5,353 nt of DNA from Thermodesulfobacteriota bacterium (GTDB taxonomy: Bacteria > Desulfobacterota > QYQD01), in NCBI GenBank assembly GCA_030017815.1, contig JASEGX010000166.1, forward strand, positions 1 to 5,353. Reading direction: 5' to 3'. Made by a program: the position numbers and the translations under genes. The notes under the pieces were generated by a model. The model was not told the origin of the DNA and made no database searches. It saw only the letters and a program-made list of their open reading frames with translations. Below, piece after piece: positions 1 through 5,353 of this stretch. Position 1 is the stretch's first letter, and every line of letters starts with the position of its first letter.

Positions 1-2627
1 AATCCCCGGTGATTTTTAACGATGGCGTAAGCCACCGACAGCCCCAGACCCGTCCCCTTACCCAGCCCTTTGGTAGTAAAGAACGGCTCAAAGATACGCC
101 CTGTAACCTCCCTGGACATCCCGAGGCCGGTGTCTGAGATAGCTGAGCAGACATAGTGGCCGGGGAGAACACCATGGTATTTATTACAATAAGTCTCATC
201 CAGGATGGCATTGGTGGTTTCAATAATCAGCCTGCCGCCGTTGGGCATGGCATCACGGGCATTGATACAGATGTTCATGACCACCTGCTGGATCTGTACC
301 GGGTCGGCCTCTATGATGGAAAGGCCGGGATCAAGATAGGTATCGATAGCTATACTTTTAGGTATGGTGCGTAAAAGCAGGTTTCGGGTCTCCTCTATCA
401 GCGAGTTTAACTGAAAAGGTTTTGGGTTGCTGGGCACCTTGCGGCCAAAGGTCAGGAGCTGCTGGATAAGTTCAGCCGCCCGCCCTCCGGCCTGATCAAT
501 GTTTGCAACGTAAGTATATTCAGGCCTGTCTTTATCCAGTTTATTCAAGAGGAGAGATGCATATCCGGTTATGCCGGTAAGCAGGTTATTAAAGTCATGG
601 GCGACGCCGCCGGCCAGAAGTCCTATGGATTCCATCTTCTGGGCCTGGAAGAACTGGGTTTCCAACTTCTTATACTGGGTTATGTCGTCCATAATAAGGA
701 GGGCCATCTCTTTTTCTCCCCGCTGGAGGGATAAGACGGTAAAAAGAATAGTTTTTTCTGCCTCCTCGCCATCCGCCTCTTTTTTTAGGGACATTTCCTT
801 ACGTATGGTCTCTTCTCCACGGGTGAAGAGGGCAATTAATGCCAGCCGGAGCGGGCAATTGCGACATGCGGGGTGTGCCTGGCAACGCCGGCAGTCCGGC
901 CTGTCGCCACATTCCCGGCCTTTCCGGTAGATGCATCCAAAATGGCAGAGACCCCATTTACCCAGCATTTCCTCTACAGGCCGGTTGAAGAATTGCCCGG
1001 CGTGGTCGCTGACAAAGGCGAGTCTAAAATCCGGTTCAATGACGCATATAAAAGAAGGGATGGCGTGCACCAGCCGTGTGTTAAATTCTTCCAGCTCATA
1101 GCGCGCCTCTTCGGCCTTTTTGCGCTGGGTGATATCGCTTACGATAGCCTCCGCACCGATTATTTGGCCGGTTTCGTTTTTTAGGGCGTGGGCGTTCAGG
1201 CTGACCCATATTATAGTTCCGGCCTTCTTCTTAAAAGCTGTTTCAAAGTTTTTTACAGACCCGTCCTTAATCAAGTTTTGCAAATAACGATCTCTGTCGG
1301 ATGCTGACGCGTAAATATCTTTCGGGATATTGAGCGCCAAAAGTTCCTCCACGGATTCGTAATCCAGCATAGCTACTAGGGCCGGATTGGCCACAATAAA
1401 CGTTCCGTCCAGGGTACTGCGGCAGATGCCCTCGGCCGCATTTTCAAAGATGCCGCGGTATTTTTCCTCTGATTCACAGAGGGCCTCCCTGGAGAGGGAG
1501 ACCCGTTTTATCTCCTGATGCAGTTTGCCATAGAAATTTTTCAGGTTTGCGGCCATGGAGTTAAAGGCCTCACCCAGGGCCTGGATCTCGTCTCCGGTCT
1601 TAAAGTCAAAAAATACCTCCCAGTTGCCGTTGGCGAATTTCTGTGTGCCTTCCTTGAGCGTAAGAATAGGCATGGTTATGCGCCGGGAGAGATAAAGGGT
1701 GAGGGCTATCAGTATGCCGATAGCCGCCAGCAGCCATAATATGGTCTTGATGACCGTTCTTTTTATGGGGGCATAGACGCTGTCCAGAGGCTGTTCGACT
1801 ATTACTCCCCAGCCCATAGGTTGGATTTGGGTATGTACACCTATTACTTCTCTGCCGTTCCAGGCCCGGTATCGGTCTGTTTTGAAGTTTTCAGCATGTT
1901 CTATACCGGACATGATATGTTTTACGGGGGTGACGTCAGACCATTTCTCACGTTTTAAGACATGTCTAAGGTCTGTGTGAGCTATAACATAGCCATTTTT
2001 ATCCACCAGATAGGCGTAGCCCTTTTCATTGCCTATCTTTACTGTGGATAGGAGGGCGGAATACTTGGTTATGTCCAGGGTGGTATAAATCATCCCTACC
2101 GGCCCCTTATCATTATGGATGGGGGCTATGATATTAGTCATGGGCCGATTTTGTTTGATAAATACCGGACCGATATAGGATTCGGTACCCCCTTTTTGTA
2201 GGGCAATAATGGCCTGTTTCTCAAGAGGGCCTTCTTCCAACGGGCAGGAATGAGGGCGGGATCTGGCGCGAATGATTTCGTGGCCCTGTTTATCCAGAAG
2301 ACAGAAACAGACAAAGTCCGGGAAGCGTTGCATGGCACGGCTAAAATAGTTTCTTATGCGCGGTATATTCATCTCCTGGAAGCAGTCATCCTGAACTGCC
2401 ATGTAGAGAAGGGATTGACTGTCTCTGACCACTTCCCGGACTACCTCGGCTATGCGCTGGTTAATGGCAGCCATAGATTGACATTGATTATCATAAAGGG
2501 TTTGCGTCTGAAGGTAAACGAGTGAGGAGGTGACGACGAGGGCGATAAATACGGCGGAACCCACGATGTAAAGCGTAAGCCGGCGGGCCAAGCTGGACTT
2601 AAGATGGGGTTGCTTGACGGTGGACAA
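1..2627 (-). CDS. Membrane sensor histidine kinase, Cache-HAMP-PAS-PAS-HisKA-HATPase (partial, C-terminus cut by window edge)
   Basis: Two-component sensor kinase: a periplasmic signal should drive ATP-dependent autophosphorylation of a histidine and transfer to an unseen response regulator. I translated 875 codons, open to the left edge. Order: TM1 (about 17-39); periplasmic sensor (40-295) of double-Cache type, with GYAYLVDKNGYVIAHTD at 203-219 and a GWGVIVEQP stretch before TM2; TM2 (296-313); HAMP (about 314-366); PAS/PAC 1 (387-505, ending DITQRKKAEE); PAS 2 (512-656) with a seven-cysteine insert (561-591); HisKA with phosphoacceptor His677 in AHDFNN; HATPase with N box (Asn785/Asn789), DTGLGM (from 832), FEPFFTTK (846-853) and GKGTGLGLS (856-864). 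All catalytic motifs present are intact. Start is TTG, chosen because AAAGGAG lies 5 bases upstream, a TGA closes the frame just before, and later ATGs would delete TM1. A C-terminal receiver domain could follow beyond the window. Partner and ligand are unknown. Confidence 0.95.
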   Translation of the reverse strand, partial: MSTVKQPHLKSSLARRLTLYIVGSAVFIALVVTSSLVYLQTQTLYDNQCQSMAAINQRIAEVVREVVRDSQSLLYMAVQDDCFQEMNIPRIRNYFSRAMQRFPDFVCFCLLDKQGHEIIRARSRPHSCPLEEGPLEKQAIIALQKGGTESYIGPVFIKQNRPMTNIIAPIHNDKGPVGMIYTTLDITKYSALLSTVKIGNEKGYAYLVDKNGYVIAHTDLRHVLKREKWSDVTPVKHIMSGIEHAENFKTDRYRAWNGREVIGVHTQIQPMGWGVIVEQPLDSVYAPIKRTVIKTILWLLAAIGILIALTLYLSRRITMPILTLKEGTQKFANGNWEVFFDFKTGDEIQALGEAFNSMAANLKNFYGKLHQEIKRVSLSREALCESEEKYRGIFENAAEGICRSTLDGTFIVANPALVAMLDYESVEELLALNIPKDIYASASDRDRYLQNLIKDGSVKNFETAFKKKAGTIIWVSLNAHALKNETGQIIGAEAIVSDITQRKKAEEARYELEEFNTRLVHAIPSFICVIEPDFRLAFVSDHAGQFFNRPVEEMLGKWGLCHFGCIYRKGRECGDRPDCRRCQAHPACRNCPLRLALIALFTRGEETIRKEMSLKKEADGEEAEKTILFTVLSLQRGEKEMALLIMDDITQYKKLETQFFQAQKMESIGLLAGGVAHDFNNLLTGITGYASLLLNKLDKDRPEYTYVANIDQAGGRAAELIQQLLTFGRKVPSNPKPFQLNSLIEETRNLLLRTIPKSIAIDTYLDPGLSIIEADPVQIQQVVMNICINARDAMPNGGRLIIETTNAILDETYCNKYHGVLPGHYVCSAISDTGLGMSREVTGRIFEPFFTTKGLGKGTGLGLSVAYAIVKNHRG

Positions 2628-2632
2628 TGCCT

Positions 2633-2639
2633 CTCCTTT
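2633..2639 (-). promoter_or_regulatory. Ribosome-binding site deciding the TTG start of the kinase
   Basis: On the minus strand this reads AAAGGAG, followed by AGGCA (5 bases) and then TTG at 2627-2625. No ATG lies at a suitable distance in this frame, and a TGA occurs in frame a few codons upstream, so the site supports the TTG start that includes the first membrane segment. Confidence 0.75.
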
Positions 2640-2649
2640 AACCCTTCAC

Positions 2650-2674
2650 CGCAGAGGGCGCGGAGCACGCAGAG
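2650..2674. repeat. Triple CGCRGAG direct repeat (GCAGAG-type) in the kinase leader
   Basis: Three 7-base units, CGCAGAG (2650-2656), CGCGGAG (2659-2665) and CGCAGAG (2668-2674), start exactly 9 bases apart. Short arrays of GCAGAG units recur between genes in various environmental bacteria; that is from memory, not a search. If the proposed promoter at 2682-2710 is right, the array lies in the first part of the untranslated leader of the kinase mRNA, just upstream of its ribosome-binding site. No function is known to me. Confidence 0.6.
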
Positions 2675-2681
2675 TTAAGGA

Positions 2682-2710
2682 CTTATATAATAACGAAAAA
2701 TGAAAAGCAA
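2682..2710 (-). promoter_or_regulatory. Predicted sigma-70-type promoter of the sensor kinase
   Basis: On the minus strand a -35 of TTGCTT (2710-2705) and a -10 of TATAAG (2687-2682, five of six consensus bases) are separated by exactly 17 bases, in A/T-rich DNA. Transcription would start near 2675, giving a leader of about 48 bases before the TTG start. The -35 matches only its TTG half, so confidence is moderate. Confidence 0.45.
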
Positions 2711-2771
2711 ATGTAAATATTTTATCTGCTTCCTTTCATCTCCGTATCGGCTATCGGCGAGATTCCTTGAA

Positions 2772-2846
2772 AATCCCCCTTTACCCCCCTTTTCCAAAGG
2801 GGGAAGTGTTCCACCTCCCTTTGGAAAAGGGAGGTGGGGAGGGATT
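2772..2846. repeat. 75-base G/C-tract palindrome between the divergent genes (REP/MITE-like)
   Basis: Arms 2772-2800 and 2818-2846 are inverted copies matching at 24 of 29 positions, around a 17-base centre that itself contains GGAA-GTG-TTCC. Each half can instead fold alone: CCCCCTTT/AAAGGGGG with a 3-base loop (2785-2803) and a perfect 12-base stem CCACCTCCCTTT/AAAGGGAGGTGG with a 3-base loop (2811-2837). Five arm mismatches fall in the C/T tracts, while the inner 11 bases (TTTTCCAAAGG) match fully. Elements of this look are dispersed through many deltaproteobacterial genomes (recalled, not searched). It lies upstream of both genes, so it is not a simple terminator of either. Reading frames across it give Pro/Gly/Lys-rich nonsense and should not be annotated. 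Confidence 0.75.
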
Positions 2847-2873
2847 AAAGAATACTCTTTCAAACAGCTAAAC

Positions 2874-2882
2874 TGATATATC
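2874..2882 (+). promoter_or_regulatory. Weak candidate extended -10 promoter for the GspE/PilB-like gene
   Basis: TG-A-TATATC fits the TGN plus -10 pattern with four of six -10 bases. The -35 region 17 bases upstream (ACTCTT) is poor. Initiation would be near 2889, giving a leader of about 58 bases, just downstream of the palindrome. This is the best candidate in the segment, but weak. Confidence 0.25.
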
Positions 2883-2935
2883 TATTTTATCACCCTGGCT
2901 TCAAGATAAATGCCTGCGTTTCCGAAGAGTAGATG

Positions 2936-2940
2936 AGGAG
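2936..2940 (+). promoter_or_regulatory. Shine-Dalgarno of the GspE/PilB-like gene
   Basis: AGGAG within GATGAGGAG, 6 bases before the ATG at 2947. It supports that ATG as the true start and hence the full N-terminal extension of the protein. Confidence 0.8.
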
Positions 2941-2946
2941 AGTAAA

Positions 2947-5241
2947 ATGGTTGCGAATCCTGATGCGGGTAGCGCGGTTATAACCAGCAACAAGGTTGTG
3001 GTTCGATTTTTAGACGGCCGTATGATCAAAGGCCGGTGTCTGTCCTTTAATCAACAGAACCCGGTTATAAAGGTCGAGTCCATAGACCGGTCGACCTCCT
3101 ATGACATCAAATGGGATGACCTTAAGGCCTTATTTTTCGTGAGGGAATTTGAGGGCCTGGCCCGGCCCGCAGATGACTCAGTTCAGCTTCAGGCTTCGCC
3201 TGTTTCGTCGGTGGGGCGCCATGTGCAGGTAGAATTTGTGGATGGTGAGGTCATTCAGGGATATGCAGAGGCACTGAAAACCGGCCTGAGGGGATTTTTT
3301 ATTTCGCCACTCAATCGGAGGGACAACAACCTGCGGATCTTCGTCCCTAAAACCGCGGTAAAGAGTGTGCGTGTAGCCCCTAAGCTGGGCGAGACTATGG
3401 TGAAGGAGGGGATGCTTGGGAAAGAGGATTTGTCGGATGCCCTGAAAAAACAAACGGAATATCGTGCTCAAAAGCTGGGTGAAGTCGCCATCAAGGAGGG
3501 CATGGCCGCGGCGGAAGAGGTGGAACGTGCTCTCAAGGTACAAAAGACGGTAGTCGGACAAAAAATCGGCGAGATACTTGTCCAGGCCGGCGTCCTGACC
3601 CGGGAAGACCTGGAGAGGGCCTTGTCAGCACAAAAGGAAAACCGGAGCAAAAAACTGGGTCAGATTCTATTAGAGATGAATCTGGCTACCACGGAATCTC
3701 TGGCCCTGGCCCTGGCTCTTAAGTACCGGTTACCCTATGTTGACGTTTCGACCTATCCTGTTGATCCCGTGGCTGTGAACACGGTTAAGGAGGAGGTAGC
3801 CAGAAAATTACAGTTTATCCCTATAACTAAGACCAGGGACACGTTAACCATAGCTATTGCTGATCCCATAAATTTTGCCGCAAAGGATTATATCCAGTCA
3901 ACAACCGGTCTTAACATTAAGGAGGTGCTTTCTACACCCGAAAGTATTGAGGAGGCTGTAAAGCAGTACTTTGGGGCGCCTGCCCTGGACGATGAGATAC
4001 AGCGTCTTTCCGAAGTAGTAGCCGCGGAAAAGGGAGAGACGGACGACAAGATGGCCGACCTCATTCAACAGGTGGAGGAGGCATCCATTGTTAAGCTGGT
4101 CAATGGGATAATAAGGATGGCTGTGGCCAAGAGAGCCAGCGATATCCATATCAATCCGGAACGGCGATCAACGGTCATCAGTTACCGCATCGATGGCATC
4201 CTTCGTCAGGAAAAGGTCATAGACGAGTACATCCATCCCATACTTATCTCCCGTATCAAGATTATGGGCAATATGAACATTGCTGAGAGAAGACTCCCTC
4301 AGGATGGCCGGGCCCGATTGCGTGTGGGAGAGAAACTGATCGATCTCCGTATATCTTCCCTGCCTACCATCTGGGGAGAGAGTATAGTCATCCGTGTCCT
4401 GGAAAAAAGCGCATCGGTTATAGGACTCGAAGATCTTGGTTTCTTCTCTGATGATCTCACCGTAGTCCGTTCACTTATAAGCCGCTCCTACGGCATGCTG
4501 TTAATAACCGGTCCGACCGGGAGCGGCAAATCTACCACGGTTTACAGTCTGCTCCAGGAGCCGGTTTTTAAGGGTAAGAATATCATTACCATTGAGGACC
4601 CTGTGGAATATGAACTGCCTAACGTGAACCAGATCCAGGTCAAGCCCCATATAAACCTCACTTTTGCCAAGGCCTTGAGGCAGATTTTAAGGCATGATCC
4701 GGATGTGATTATGGTGGGCGAGATCCGGGATACAGAGACGGCGCGCATTGCCATCCAGGCGGCCCTGACCGGCCATCTCCTCATCAGCACCCTGCATACC
4801 AATAACGCCCCGGAGACCCTGAGCCGCTTGATGGACATGGGCATTGAGCCTTACCTGATTTCTTCGACCGTGCTGGGCATAATCAGTCAGAGGTTGGCGA
4901 GAACGATCTGTAAGTCGCCTGAGTGCCGGCAGGTAGATACAAAGGCGCTGGAATCTTTGGCCGCCGCCGGTCTTGCGCCTGAAAAATACCAGGGGCATAC
5001 TTTTTATAAAGGGAAAGGCTGTAAGGACTGTACAGATGGTTATAAGGGGCGGACCATTATTTATGAACTTATGCGCATAAATGAGCCTATCAAAAGGGCT
5101 ATCGTGGAAAAAAAATCTACCGAGGAGATACGTGCCCTGGCTAGGGCAAACGGCATGCGCACCATGGCCGAGACGGCGCTCCTTAAGGCCAAAGAAGGGA
5201 TTACCACTGTAGAGGAAGTATTTACCAACCTGATAGAATAG
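2947..5241 (+). CDS. GspE/PulE/PilB-family assembly ATPase with duplicated N-terminal module and MshEN-like repeats
   Basis: Cytoplasmic hexameric secretion ATPase expected to power assembly of a type IV pilus or type II secretion pseudopilus. Its 764 residues exceed a typical PilB (about 570) because of the N-terminus. Domains: two related beta-rich modules (about 15-67, VVVRFLDG; 91-143, VQVEFVDG); four 24-residue K-[LI]-G motifs (from 146, 176, 206, 236); a GspE N-terminal domain (about 260-341, from LPYVDV); and the ATPase core (about 370-760). Core motifs are intact: Walker A GPTGSGKST (522-530, Lys528), Asp box ITIEDPVEY (547-555), Walker B DVIMVGEIRD (586-595, Glu592), His box TGHLLISTLHTN (608-619). 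A four-cysteine zinc site (655, 660, 692, 695) argues for an assembly rather than PilT-type retraction ATPase. The ATG is supported by AGGAG 6 bases upstream. No pilin, PilC/GspF or secretin gene is in view, so GspE and PilB cannot be separated and no symbol is given. Stop is TAG; no terminator hairpin follows. Confidence 0.95.
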   Translation: MVANPDAGSAVITSNKVVVRFLDGRMIKGRCLSFNQQNPVIKVESIDRSTSYDIKWDDLKALFFVREFEGLARPADDSVQLQASPVSSVGRHVQVEFVDGEVIQGYAEALKTGLRGFFISPLNRRDNNLRIFVPKTAVKSVRVAPKLGETMVKEGMLGKEDLSDALKKQTEYRAQKLGEVAIKEGMAAAEEVERALKVQKTVVGQKIGEILVQAGVLTREDLERALSAQKENRSKKLGQILLEMNLATTESLALALALKYRLPYVDVSTYPVDPVAVNTVKEEVARKLQFIPITKTRDTLTIAIADPINFAAKDYIQSTTGLNIKEVLSTPESIEEAVKQYFGAPALDDEIQRLSEVVAAEKGETDDKMADLIQQVEEASIVKLVNGIIRMAVAKRASDIHINPERRSTVISYRIDGILRQEKVIDEYIHPILISRIKIMGNMNIAERRLPQDGRARLRVGEKLIDLRISSLPTIWGESIVIRVLEKSASVIGLEDLGFFSDDLTVVRSLISRSYGMLLITGPTGSGKSTTVYSLLQEPVFKGKNIITIEDPVEYELPNVNQIQVKPHINLTFAKALRQILRHDPDVIMVGEIRDTETARIAIQAALTGHLLISTLHTNNAPETLSRLMDMGIEPYLISSTVLGIISQRLARTICKSPECRQVDTKALESLAAAGLAPEKYQGHTFYKGKGCKDCTDGYKGRTIIYELMRINEPIKRAIVEKKSTEEIRALARANGMRTMAETALLKAKEGITTVEEVFTNLIE
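3382..3723 (+). repeat. Four in-frame 24-residue motifs at exact 30-residue period (MshEN-like)
   Basis: Within the ATPase, residues 146-169, 176-199, 206-229 and 236-259 share K-[LI]-G-x2-hydrophobic-hydrophobic-x2-G-hydrophobic-x5-[LV]-x3-L-x2-Q, separated by 6-residue linkers. Copies 1-3 keep the G and terminal Q; copy 4 has N for G (EMNL) and K for Q. The pattern is close to the published c-di-GMP-binding motif of MshEN domains (RLG...G...L...L..Q), but every copy starts with Lys instead of Arg. The DNA copies have diverged, so this is an old amplification seen at protein level. Confidence 0.8.
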
Positions 5242-5269
5242 AGTAAGAGTAAGGTTGCCGTTTTCTCTC

Positions 5270-5298
5270 TTGACATAATGCCAGCCACCAATTATAGA
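5270..5298 (+). promoter_or_regulatory. Strong sigma-70-type promoter downstream of the ATPase
   Basis: A perfect -35 TTGACA (5270-5275), a 17-base spacer and a -10 TATAGA (5293-5298, four of six consensus bases). Transcription would begin near 5305, about 38 bases before the proposed GTG start at 5343. It suggests that the next gene can be expressed independently of the ATPase, although read-through is also possible because no terminator is seen between them. Confidence 0.6.
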
Positions 5299-5330
5299 TG
5301 GATCATCTCCAAATTAGTTGATAAAAAGAT

Positions 5331-5336
5331 GGGAGA
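5331..5336 (+). promoter_or_regulatory. Shine-Dalgarno before a probable gene at the right edge
   Basis: GGGAGA, with its GGAG core ending 7 bases before the GTG at 5343. The ATG at 5341 is followed at once by TGA, so this site most likely serves the overlapping GTG. Confidence 0.45.
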
Positions 5337-5342
5337 TATAAT

Positions 5343-5353
5343 GTGATTTCAAA
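5343..5353 (+). CDS. Probable start of a next gene (GTG start, partial)
   Basis: Only the first three codons (GTG ATT TCA) and two further bases lie in the window, so nothing can be said about the product. The call rests on context: a consensus-like promoter at 5270-5298 and a GGAG Shine-Dalgarno with 7-base spacing. Neighbours of such ATPases are often PilT, PilC/GspF or pilins, but that is only an expectation. Confidence 0.35.

Larger units (their letters stand above)
2628..2946. other. Divergent intergenic control region
   Basis: This 319-base stretch separates the two divergent start codons and contains no credible gene. From left to right it holds the kinase ribosome-binding site, the CGCRGAG triple repeat, the kinase promoter, the palindrome at 2772-2846, and an A/T-rich 100-base segment leading to the ATPase gene. 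In that last segment, TGATATATC at 2874-2882 resembles an extended -10 element (TG-N-TATATC) without a good -35, and is the best, weak, candidate promoter for the ATPase. No sigma-54 site with correct spacing was found. Confidence 0.7.

Noticed and set aside
156..1739. Several plus-strand open frames (156-374, 571-930, 873-1184, 1518-1739)
   Set aside because: They lie antisense to the kinase, whose translation is continuous with intact domain motifs. Their own translations show no recognisable domain and they lack convincing ribosome-binding sites.
2250..2525. Plus-strand 91-codon frame
   Set aside because: Antisense to the kinase sensor domain; no domain features, and codon use follows the opposite strand.
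2450..2668. Minus-strand 72-codon ATG frame overlapping the kinase start
   Set aside because: It is in another frame over TM1 of the kinase. The TTG start with AAAGGAG explains the region better.
2785..2837. Rho-independent terminator
   Set aside because: The hairpins are strong but lie upstream of both divergent genes and lack a following T-run on either strand, so termination of these genes is not their role.
2675..2863. Minus-strand 62-codon frame rich in Pro, Gly and Lys
   Set aside because: It is produced by reading through the G/C-tract palindrome; such frames are a known annotation artefact of these repeats.
2896..2913. Possible sigma-54 promoter (TGGC ... TGC)
   Set aside because: The GG-to-GC offset is 15 bases instead of the required 12, so it cannot be a functional -24/-12 element.
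3382..3723. Recent tandem DNA duplication
   Set aside because: The period is exact at protein level, but the nucleotide copies have diverged widely, so this is not a recent DNA repeat or an assembly artefact.
3178..5291. Minus-strand frames antisense to the ATPase (3178-3561, 3468-3650, 3898-4149, 4542-4844, 4687-4998, 5061-5291)
   Set aside because: Shadows of a well-supported 764-codon gene; none has domain content.
5341..5346. ATG start codon at 5341
   Set aside because: It is followed immediately by TGA. The overlapping GTG at 5343 is the better start.

Overview
The window holds two divergently transcribed bacterial genes with a 319-base region between them. A membrane-bound sensor histidine kinase lies on the minus strand (2627 down to the left edge, where it is cut off inside its ATPase domain). 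A 764-residue GspE/PilB-type assembly ATPase lies on the plus strand (2947-5241). To the right, the last 112 bases hold a good sigma-70-type promoter, a Shine-Dalgarno sequence and the first codons of a probable further gene cut by the right edge.

Organism: the signs point to a free-living Gram-negative environmental bacterium, most plausibly a deltaproteobacterium (Desulfobacterota) or a relative. These signs are the Cache-HAMP-PAS-PAS kinase with a cysteine-rich PAS insert, the ATPase with an extra 'RFLDG' N-terminal module, and the CCCCCTTT/AAAGGGGG and GCAGAG intergenic repeats, which I associate with such genomes. This is inference from style; no marker gene fixes the taxon.

Layout: 1-2627 kinase (minus). 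2628-2946 divergent control region, containing the kinase ribosome-binding site, a GCAGAG-type triple repeat in the kinase leader, a kinase promoter, a 75-base G/C-tract palindrome and the leader of the ATPase gene. 2947-5241 ATPase (plus). 5242-5353 promoter and start of the next gene. No tRNA, rRNA, CRISPR array, insertion sequence or integrase was seen.

How the parts may work together: the ATPase should power a type IV pilus or type II secretion-like pseudopilus. Its N-terminus carries two copies of a small beta-rich module and then four 24-residue motifs at an exact 30-residue period. These resemble the c-di-GMP-binding motif of MshEN domains, so second-messenger control of the motor is a reasonable hypothesis. 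The kinase senses a periplasmic signal through a Cache-like domain and possibly a redox or metal signal through its cysteine-rich PAS domain. No response regulator is visible, and a functional link between kinase and ATPase rests only on their divergent arrangement.

The most noteworthy points are the expanded four-motif array and duplicated N-terminal module of the ATPase, and the seven-cysteine PAS insert of the kinase. The known core domains look ordinary and intact. I see no convincing sign of a wholly new multi-gene system in this window.
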